Assembly (NCBI GenBank): GCA_043779285.1
Contig: JAYWEL010000077.1
Span: 1-5,235, forward strand
Source of the DNA: MGR-bin208 sp043779285
GTDB lineage: Bacteria > Bacteroidota > Bacteroidia > Chitinophagales > Chitinophagaceae
DNA: 5,235 nt
Direction: 5' to 3'
Shown here: piece after piece, positions 1 through 5,235 of the stretch
Position numbering within the stretch: the stretch's first letter is position 1
How the letters are laid out: the number at the start of each line of letters is the position of its first letter
Program-made: the position numbers and the translations under genes
The notes under the pieces: model-generated
What the model was told of the DNA's origin: nothing
Seen by the model: only the letters and a program-made list of their open reading frames with translations
The model's database searches: none

Positions 1-375
1 AATATTATATTAACTCCTCATATTGGAGGTTCAACCGAGGAAGCACAGCAAAATATTGGGCAAGATGTGAGTATGAAACTTTTTAATTTTCTGGAAAAAG
101 GTATTACTACGGGTTCTCACACTGTTCCACCTTTGGCTTTGCCAGCTCAGGAAGGAACCCATCGAATTTTGCATATTCATAATAATGTGCCGGGTGTTCT
201 TTCAGAAATAAACACCCAGTTATCAAAACATAAAATAAATATTGTTGGTCAATATCTAAAAACGAATGATCTGATTGGGTATGTAGTGTTGGATATTGAT
301 AAAAAATTATCTTCAAAAGCTCTTCAATTACTAAAAGGAGTAAAAGAAACCATCAAAGTTCGGATGCTTTATTAA
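1..375 (+). CDS. serA: D-3-phosphoglycerate dehydrogenase, C-terminal part (5' end outside window)
   Basis: This enzyme oxidises 3-phosphoglycerate to 3-phosphohydroxypyruvate with NAD, the first step of cytosolic L-serine biosynthesis. The reading frame is open from base 1, so the gene starts before the window; the ATG at 67 is internal. The 124 visible residues align closely from memory with the last ~125 of the 410-residue E. coli SerA. Visible residues 5-12 (TPHIGGST) contain the catalytic His (codon 19-21, E. coli His292). Next comes the end of the catalytic domain, a linker, and an ACT domain from about residue 54 to the end (HIHNNVPGVL, then INIVGQYL). The ACT residues equivalent to E. 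coli His344, Asn346 and Asn364, which bind the inhibitor serine, are all present (codons 178-180, 184-186, 238-240). This indicates the E. coli-like short form with direct ACT attachment and probable serine feedback inhibition. The gene converges on the TPR gene across a shared hairpin. Confidence 0.95.
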   Translation, partial: NIILTPHIGGSTEEAQQNIGQDVSMKLFNFLEKGITTGSHTVPPLALPAQEGTHRILHIHNNVPGVLSEINTQLSKHKINIVGQYLKTNDLIGYVVLDIDKKLSSKALQLLKGVKETIKVRMLY

Positions 376-431
376 GCAAGTTTAGGCATAATCAATTTCC
401 CTATAATTAATATTATGTTAAGTATATTGTT

Positions 432-468
432 TAAAAGAAAAGAAGCTTATAGGGCTTCTTCTCTTTTA
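432..468. terminator. Bidirectional intrinsic terminator between convergent genes
   Basis: A long hairpin lies 56 bp after the serA stop and just beyond the stop of the opposing TPR gene. AAGAAGC (440-446) pairs with GCTTCTT (454-460) around a 7-nt loop. After one A/C mismatch (439/461) the stem continues by pairing 432-438 with 462-468, about 14 pairs in all. The outer stem is A-rich on the left and T-rich on the right, so each strand reads a GC-containing core followed by a U-rich run (CTTTTATT on +, CTTTTAAAC on -). This fits termination of both serA and the gyrA-TPR transcript. Confidence 0.8.
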
Positions 469-473
469 TTAGC

Positions 474-1736
474 TTATTTTACGGCTGCGTATTTCTTACT
501 ATACTCTTCTGCTTTAACCTTATCTCCTTTTTGATTATAACAATCTTCAAGCATTCCGTAAGCATTGCGCAAGAATGATTTGTCGCTTATTTTTTTAGGT
601 TCTCTTTTTTCCAGATCTGTTGCTGCAATTTCCAGATATGGTATTGCTTCGGTGAATTTTAAAACATACTCAGCTTTTAAGTCGGCTTTAGCTTTTACAT
701 CTTCCGGCTTTGTACTTTTTATTTTATTATGATCTTTAGTTATATAAACAGCATTATTAAAATACATCTGGCCTAATAAAAAATTAGCACCAAAGGTTTC
801 ATAATTAGCAGCAATACACTTTTTTAAACTAGCCACTATTTTTGGAATCATTAAAGCTGCATCAGCGGCCATAACATCTTCATTATCGAAAACATAGTTA
901 AATGCTTCACCGGCAAATGCATATTGATAGTTCAACGAATCCGGCTCACTGGCTAATAAATCTTCATACTCTTTAAAGATGTCTGTTTTGTTATTTTTTT
1001 CTCGGGCATAATCCATTAAGATCGTTTTAAAAAATCGATCTTTCGGATAGGCTTTCTTCCCAATTTCTGTATACTTTTTGAAATTTAGAGAATCATCTAT
1101 CCCTTTATAATGAAAACTGACAAATTGATAAGCGATGGAATAATCCACTTCTGTTTTGATTTGTGCATTTACCAATTGCAGAAATAAGTTTAAAGTTTCT
1201 ACTTTATTATCTAAACGAAAAGCAGCATAACCAGCCATAAATATTAATGAAGTGTCAACCGCAGGCATGGTTAAACCATTAAAAGAAAGGTCATTTTTAT
1301 TTAAAAATTTACCGACTTCCAATGCTTTTTTATAGTAAACCATTGCATTCTGAAAGTCGTTCTCGTTAAAATACTTAGCTCCTTTATTTGCATAGCTTTG
1401 GTAAGCTAAAAAACCAGTTTTAAATTGATCCAATAACATGAACTTATTCTTTGGTTCAAGTTGATAAGTTTTTAGAAACGCAGCATAACTTAATTCAGCG
1501 GCATCAGGAAATAACTTACTTGCTTCTGGATCATTGCTAATAAAATCATAAACTTGAGATCGGATATACCATGCATCACCGGTCGCTGTTTTTGGATCAG
1601 CAGTAATTTTATCAATCATCTCCTTTGCTTTATCGAACTTTTTCTTTTCAATTAATTTCAAGGCTTCTGTTGGTGCTTGAGCAGTTAAGAACAAACCCAT
1701 ACTTACAAATAGTAACGTAAAAAGGAATTTCTGCAT
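474..1736 (-). CDS. Secreted tetratricopeptide-repeat (TPR) protein, function unknown
   Basis: This is a 420-residue protein. It begins with a signal peptide: Lys3, a hydrophobic stretch at 4-18, then TAQA at 18-21, with cleavage likely near residue 19-21. The mature protein would be soluble in the periplasm, since there is no lipobox Cys and no later membrane segment. The rest is mostly helical with TPR-like units. The clearest are at about 23-42 (ALKLIEKKKFDKAKEMI), 117-142 (YFNENDFQNAMVYYKKALE) and 389-416 (NAYGMLEDCYNQKGDKVKAEEY), with weaker helical pairs between. TPRs usually act as protein-binding scaffolds; no catalytic motif is visible, so the partner is unknown. The start is chosen because it places the signal peptide at the N-terminus; the leader is A-rich (AAGAAAAAACA) with no Shine-Dalgarno, as is usual in Bacteroidota. 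The gene lies 54 bp downstream of gyrA on the same strand with no terminator or clear promoter between, so co-transcription is likely. The family call is firm, the role is not. Confidence 0.85.
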   Translation of the reverse strand: MQKFLFTLLFVSMGLFLTAQAPTEALKLIEKKKFDKAKEMIDKITADPKTATGDAWYIRSQVYDFISNDPEASKLFPDAAELSYAAFLKTYQLEPKNKFMLLDQFKTGFLAYQSYANKGAKYFNENDFQNAMVYYKKALEVGKFLNKNDLSFNGLTMPAVDTSLIFMAGYAAFRLDNKVETLNLFLQLVNAQIKTEVDYSIAYQFVSFHYKGIDDSLNFKKYTEIGKKAYPKDRFFKTILMDYAREKNNKTDIFKEYEDLLASEPDSLNYQYAFAGEAFNYVFDNEDVMAADAALMIPKIVASLKKCIAANYETFGANFLLGQMYFNNAVYITKDHNKIKSTKPEDVKAKADLKAEYVLKFTEAIPYLEIAATDLEKREPKKISDKSFLRNAYGMLEDCYNQKGDKVKAEEYSKKYAAVK

Positions 1737-1790
1737 TGTTTTTTCTTGTTTGGTTAAATATTTAATGACTAATCTTTTACTTGATGAGCT

Positions 1791-4391
1791 TTATTCTGTT
1801 TCGGTTGCTTCCGTATTTTCTGAACTTGTAGAATTTTCTTCGGTTCCTAAAATTGCTTCCCCATTATCTACAGTAATTACTCCATTTTCCAATAAATCAT
1901 CATCATTTCCCTGGTCTGGAATTCTGGAGATACCTGCAATTTCGTCTGATTCTTCTATTCGAATAAGTTTTACACCTTGTGTTGCTCTTCCTTGTTCACT
2001 GATTTGTGCCACTTTCATTCGAATGGTTATACCACTTTTACAGGTTATTAATAAGTCTTCGTTTTCAAAAACGCCCATCAAACCTACCAAATTGCCTGTT
2101 TTTGCAGTTACATTGATTGTTTTAACTCCTTTTCCACCTCTGTTTGTAAAACGATACTCATCAACAGGAGTTCTTTTACCATATCCTTTTTCACTTACTA
2201 CAAGTACCGATCTTCCTGGTTCGGTGCTTGGATAAACAACGATCATTCCAATTACCTCATCTTTTGTTTCGTCAACTGTAATTCCGCTTACCCCAATGGC
2301 TCCTCTGCCGGTTGCTCTTACTTTTGCTTCTGGGAAACGGATAGCTCGTCCACTTTTAACAGCCATCATAATCTCACTGTTTCCATCGGTTAATTTTGCT
2401 TCAATTAACTGATCTCCTTCATTAATGGTAATTGCATTTACTCCATTTTGTCTAGGACGACTGAAATCTTTCAATCTTGTTTTCTTAATGATACCATTTT
2501 TTGTACAAAGTATAATATAGTGCTCTCCTACAAACTCTTCATCTTTCAAGTCTTTGATATCAATGACAGCCCGAATATTATCGTCGGGAGGAATTTGAAT
2601 CATATTCTGTATCGCTCTGCCTTTTCCGGTTTTTTCACCATCCGGTATCTGGTATACATTTAACCAGAAACACCTGCCTTTTTCGGTAAAGAATAACATG
2701 GTATGATGTGTAGATGCAACAAACAAATGTTCGATCCAATCTTCTTCCCTTGTTTTACCACCTATAACTCCTCTTCCACCTCTTCTTTGTTGTTTAAACT
2801 CTGTAGCTGAAGTTCTTTTGATGTATCCTAAATGAGAAATTGTAATGATTACATCTTCCTCTTTAATAAAGTCTTTAATATTTAGTTCATCATCGTTATA
2901 CGTAATCTCTGATTTACGTTCATCACCAAAACGTTCTTTTACTTCCAATAATTCTGTAATAATCAATTCGTAACGCATGTCTTCGTTCCCCAATAATTCA
3001 ATCAAGCCGGCAATGAATTTCATCAATTCATCGTATTCATTCTTGATCTTTTCCCGCTCCATGCCGGTTAAACGCTGTAAACGTAATTCCAGAATAGCTT
3101 TTGCCTGAATTTCATCTAATCCCCAACCGGCAGTAATTAAATTTTCTTTTGCAACGTCAGGTGTGGAAGAACTTCTGATTAAACGAATCACTTCATCTAA
3201 ATGATCCAGTGCAATCAGATATCCTTGTAAAATGTGGGCCTTTTTTCTCGCTTCAGCCAATTCGTAATTAGCCCGGCGAATAACCACTTCATGGCGGAAA
3301 AGTACAAACTCTGAAATAAGGTCTTTTAAATTCAACGTCTTTGGACGTCCTCTTACAATAGCTATATTGTTGATACCATAGCTGGTTTGTAATTCGGTAT
3401 GTTTGTATAAATGACTGATGACCACATTGGCAATGGCATCTCTTTTTAAATCAATAACGATCCTTGTCCCTTCTTTGTTATTCGATTCATTATTGATATG
3501 TGCAATTCCACCAACAATTTTTTCAGTAACCAATCTTCCGATCTTGTCACATAAATTATCTCTGTTTACTTGATAAGGCACTTCATTAATAATGATAGTT
3601 TCCCTGCCACTAGGCTTGGTTTCAATGGTCAATTTACCTCTTAAAACTACGCGGCCACGACCTGTATGCATACCTGCTTTGATACCTTCCATCCCGTATA
3701 TTATTCCACCGGTAGGAAAATCAGGTGCCTTTACATATTCCATTAATTCATCAATGGTAATATCCCTGTTTTTAATGTAAGCAATACAACCATCAATAGC
3801 TTCACTTAAATTATGCGGCATCATATTGGTAGCCATACCTACAGCAATACCACTAGATCCATTTACCAATAAATTGGGTATTCTTGAGGGTAATACAGTT
3901 GGTTCTTTCAGGGTGTCATCAAAGTTGAATTGAAAATCAACGGTGTCCTTATCAATATCTCCCAACATACTATCAGAAATACGTTCCAGTTTGGCTTCTG
4001 TATAACGCATAGCAGCCGGTCCATCTCCATCTTGACTACCATAGTTACCCTGGCCATTTACCAGACGGTATCTCATACTCCACTCCTGAGCCATTCTCAC
4101 CATAGTATCATAAACAGCGGTATCGCCATGCGGATGATACTTACCCAAAACTTCACCCACAATACGGGCCGATTTTTTGTGCGATTTATTCCAATGTAAT
4201 CCAAGATCATTCATCGCATATAGTATACGACGGTGTACAGGTTTTAATCCATCTCTGACATCTGGTAATGCCCGGCCAACAATTACTGACATGGAATAGT
4301 CAATATATGCGGCTTTCATTTGTTCTTCAATATTAACCGGAACTATCCGGTTGTAATCACCGGTTTCAGCAGGTATTAAATTATCTTCCAT
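1791..4391 (-). CDS. gyrA: DNA gyrase subunit A
   Basis: GyrA is the DNA-breaking subunit of the A2B2 gyrase that introduces negative supercoils using ATP. The gene is complete at 866 residues, a normal family length. The N-terminal breakage-reunion domain spans about 16-505. It holds HRR (53-55), the quinolone region HPHGDTAVYD (86-95), and catalytic Arg129-Tyr130 in AAMRYTEAKL. Ile182 in GSSGIAVG corresponds to the DNA-bending Ile174 of E. coli (offset 8). The C-terminal wrapping domain follows, with the GyrA box QRRGGRG at 535-541. Six G-x-x-(K/R)-type blade motifs start near 521, 572, 633, 681, 736 and 787, matching a six-bladed beta-pinwheel. The box marks it as GyrA and not ParC. The tail from 824 on has 13 acidic and no basic residues. 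The start is fixed by an in-frame TAA three codons upstream; no Shine-Dalgarno is seen. It leads a probable operon with the TPR gene. Confidence 0.98.
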   Translation of the reverse strand: MEDNLIPAETGDYNRIVPVNIEEQMKAAYIDYSMSVIVGRALPDVRDGLKPVHRRILYAMNDLGLHWNKSHKKSARIVGEVLGKYHPHGDTAVYDTMVRMAQEWSMRYRLVNGQGNYGSQDGDGPAAMRYTEAKLERISDSMLGDIDKDTVDFQFNFDDTLKEPTVLPSRIPNLLVNGSSGIAVGMATNMMPHNLSEAIDGCIAYIKNRDITIDELMEYVKAPDFPTGGIIYGMEGIKAGMHTGRGRVVLRGKLTIETKPSGRETIIINEVPYQVNRDNLCDKIGRLVTEKIVGGIAHINNESNNKEGTRIVIDLKRDAIANVVISHLYKHTELQTSYGINNIAIVRGRPKTLNLKDLISEFVLFRHEVVIRRANYELAEARKKAHILQGYLIALDHLDEVIRLIRSSSTPDVAKENLITAGWGLDEIQAKAILELRLQRLTGMEREKIKNEYDELMKFIAGLIELLGNEDMRYELIITELLEVKERFGDERKSEITYNDDELNIKDFIKEEDVIITISHLGYIKRTSATEFKQQRRGGRGVIGGKTREEDWIEHLFVASTHHTMLFFTEKGRCFWLNVYQIPDGEKTGKGRAIQNMIQIPPDDNIRAVIDIKDLKDEEFVGEHYIILCTKNGIIKKTRLKDFSRPRQNGVNAITINEGDQLIEAKLTDGNSEIMMAVKSGRAIRFPEAKVRATGRGAIGVSGITVDETKDEVIGMIVVYPSTEPGRSVLVVSEKGYGKRTPVDEYRFTNRGGKGVKTINVTAKTGNLVGLMGVFENEDLLITCKSGITIRMKVAQISEQGRATQGVKLIRIEESDEIAGISRIPDQGNDDDLLENGVITVDNGEAILGTEENSTSSENTEATETE

Positions 4392-4480
4392 TAGGTCTTA
4401 TATTTCGCTAATTTTTTAAATAATGTGTTTTGAATTTCTCTGATTATTGAACAAATTATCAAAGAGGTTTTCAAGGCATG

Positions 4481-4488
4481 CAAATCTA
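4481..4488 (-). promoter_or_regulatory. Candidate gyrA promoter, -7 box TAGATTTG
   Basis: Read on the minus strand, TAGATTTG matches the Bacteroidota primary sigma factor -7 consensus TAnnTTTG exactly. It lies 89 nt before the gyrA ATG, giving an estimated 5' leader of about 80 nt. The weakness is the -33 element: the trinucleotide 19 nt upstream is AGG, not TTG, and the nearest upstream TTG is 29 nt away. A near-match (TAATTTG, one base short) occurs closer to the gene at about 4452-4458. The call is therefore tentative. Confidence 0.35.
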
Positions 4489-4508
4489 CCTTAATTAGCC
4501 CTTAAAAC

Positions 4509-4531
4509 CTTAATAAACAAGCATTATTAAG
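4509..4531. repeat. Perfect 8 bp inverted repeat, possible operator
   Basis: CTTAATAA (4509-4516) and TTATTAAG (4524-4531) are exact reverse complements separated by 7 nt (ACAAGCA). The 23 bp dyad sits just upstream of the candidate gyrA -7 box, where the -33 region would lie, and between two divergent genes. It could bind a dimeric regulator. The arms are AT-rich, so chance occurrence is possible, and no T-run makes it a terminator. Confidence 0.4.
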
Positions 4532-4537
4532 AATTAT

Positions 4538-4568
4538 TTTTTCACAGTTATTTTTCAATTGTGGACAA
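4538..4568. promoter_or_regulatory. Pair of inverted DnaA-box-like 9-mers
   Basis: TTTTTCACA at 4538-4546 (+) differs from the relaxed DnaA box TTATNCACA at one position. TTGTCCACA, read on the minus strand at 4560-4568, differs from TTATCCACA at one position and equals the form favoured in high-GC actinobacteria. They point toward each other, 13 bp apart. This is not an origin: there is no box cluster and no dnaA or dnaN nearby. A regulatory DnaA site is possible but weakly supported. Confidence 0.25.
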
Positions 4569-4700
4569 ATACCTGATGATGCTTATTCGGGATTAGCGGA
4601 TAGTTTTACATCATTCTGATTGTTTACTCTTATTTACTATAAACAGATGGTTTTCATTTCATAATAAATCTTTATTTTAGGCATTCTTAAAGCAAATACA

Positions 4701-5235
4701 TTGAAAAAAATCCTGTTATTTGGTGCGGGCAAATCCGCTACTGTTCTTATATCCTATTTATTAGAAAATGCGGCAATAGAAAACTGGATGCTCAAGTTGG
4801 TAGATAGCAATTTGGAACTTGCCAAATCAAAGTTGAAAGAATCTCCTTATGGAGAGGCTATTTCATTGGATATAAATTTAGGAGAAGTAAGAAATGAGTT
4901 GATTTCACAAGCTGATTTGATTATTTCCATGTTACCGCCTCATTTACATTTTTTGGTTGCCAAAGATTGTGCAAAATTGGGCAAACATCTTTTAACGGCT
5001 TCTTATCTGGATGAAAATATCAATAGCCTATCCGATGAAATAAAAGATAAAGATGTTTTGTTTTTATGTGAAATGGGTTTGGATCCGGGTATTGATCATA
5101 TGAGTGCAATGAAGATCATCGGGGAAATTAAAAAAAACGGTGGATCTGTTACATCATTTAAATCGCATTGTGGTGGTTTGATTGCACCCGAAAGTGATGA
5201 TAATCCCTGGCATTATAAAATCAGTTGGAACTCCA
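4701..5235 (+). CDS. Saccharopine dehydrogenase family protein, N-terminal part (3' end outside window)
   Basis: The frame runs 178 codons to the window edge without a stop. Residues 4-14 (ILLFGAGKSAT) form the first strand and glycine loop of a Rossmann fold (G8, G10, A13). Asp35 closes the second strand (KLVD), which favours NAD over NADP. ISMLPPHLH (75-83), EMGLDPGIDH (124-133), CGGLIAPE (157-164) and DNPWHYKISW (167-176) are hallmark segments of saccharopine dehydrogenase/reductase (LYS9 or the SDH half of plant and animal LKR/SDH). In that family the enzyme cleaves saccharopine to glutamate and aminoadipate semialdehyde in lysine breakdown, or runs in reverse in fungal lysine synthesis. 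In Bacteroidota the degradative direction is the likelier inference, but substrate is unproven. The start is TTG: the frame is closed by TAA at 4665-4667, no ATG lies between, and the first internal ATG (codon 30) would delete the nucleotide-binding loop. No Shine-Dalgarno is visible. Confidence 0.9.
   Translation, partial: MKKILLFGAGKSATVLISYLLENAAIENWMLKLVDSNLELAKSKLKESPYGEAISLDINLGEVRNELISQADLIISMLPPHLHFLVAKDCAKLGKHLLTASYLDENINSLSDEIKDKDVLFLCEMGLDPGIDHMSAMKIIGEIKKNGGSVTSFKSHCGGLIAPESDDNPWHYKISWNS

Larger units (their letters stand above)
4392..4700. other. Divergent intergenic region between gyrA and the saccharopine dehydrogenase gene
   Basis: This 309 bp AT-rich stretch separates two genes reading away from each other, so it should carry both promoters. 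No credible coding frame, tRNA or structured RNA was recognised. It holds a Bacteroidota-type -7 box on the minus strand (4481-4488), a perfect inverted repeat (4509-4531), an imperfect dyad (4441-4461) and two DnaA-box-like 9-mers (4538-4546 and 4560-4568). On the plus strand I found no exact TAnnTTTG box; TAGTTTTA at 4601-4608 is a one-mismatch candidate about 90 bp before the TTG start, but it lacks a correctly spaced TTG. Confidence 0.7.

Noticed and set aside
107..316. 69-codon open frame on the - strand
   Set aside because: It is antisense to the conserved SerA ACT domain and has no recognisable protein features.
1754..1765. 12 bp palindrome TTAAATATTTAA between gyrA and the TPR gene
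   Set aside because: All A/T, has no loop or GC core, and is expected by chance in an AT-rich gap; it is not a terminator.
1750..2235. 161-codon open frame on the + strand
   Set aside because: It lies almost wholly antisense to the conserved 3' end of gyrA, resembles no known protein, and is best explained as a shadow of gyrA codon use.
2448..4199. Shorter + strand open frames inside gyrA (2448-2663, 3592-3780, 3930-4199)
   Set aside because: All are antisense to highly conserved gyrase sequence with low-complexity, unfamiliar translations and no leader signals.
1791..4391. Possibility that the topoisomerase gene is parC
   Set aside because: The intact QRRGGRG GyrA box, six-blade C-terminal domain, acidic tail and length fit GyrA; ParC lacks the intact box.
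4392..4700. Replication origin near the DnaA-like sites
   Set aside because: Only two imperfect boxes, no clustered repeats, and no dnaA, dnaN or other origin-associated genes in the window.
1..5235. Mobile element, CRISPR, prophage or defence system
   Set aside because: No transposase, integrase, direct-repeat array, tRNA attachment site or toxin-like gene; all genes look like resident chromosomal genes of one style.

Overview
The window looks like ordinary chromosomal core sequence from a member of the Bacteroidota. The evidence is AT-rich DNA, A-rich leaders without Shine-Dalgarno motifs, a TAnnTTTG promoter-like box, a signal peptide ending in a TAQ-type cleavage region, and protein sequences typical of that phylum. 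A Chitinophagaceae or Sphingobacteriia-like host is my guess from the GyrA and TPR protein style, and the window cannot prove it.

Layout from left to right: (1) the 3' end of serA (+), giving the last 124 residues of D-3-phosphoglycerate dehydrogenase with the catalytic His and the whole ACT serine-sensing domain; (2) a strong hairpin near 432-468 that can stop transcription from both sides of a convergent junction; (3) a secreted TPR protein of unknown specific function (-); (4) gyrA (-), complete at 866 codons and 54 bp upstream of the TPR gene, probably in the same transcript; (5) a 309 bp divergent intergenic region (4392-4700) with a candidate gyrA promoter box, a perfect 8 bp inverted repeat, an imperfect dyad and DnaA-box-like 9-mers; (6) the first 178 codons of a saccharopine dehydrogenase family gene (+), starting at TTG and cut by the window edge.

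The genes serve separate functions: serine biosynthesis, DNA supercoiling, an envelope TPR protein, and probably lysine/saccharopine metabolism. Only gyrA and the TPR gene look transcriptionally linked. I saw no mobile element, CRISPR array, RNA gene or defence-like system, and no convincing undescribed system. The points most worth a second look are the gyrA-TPR pairing and the dyad and DnaA-like sites between gyrA and the saccharopine dehydrogenase gene.
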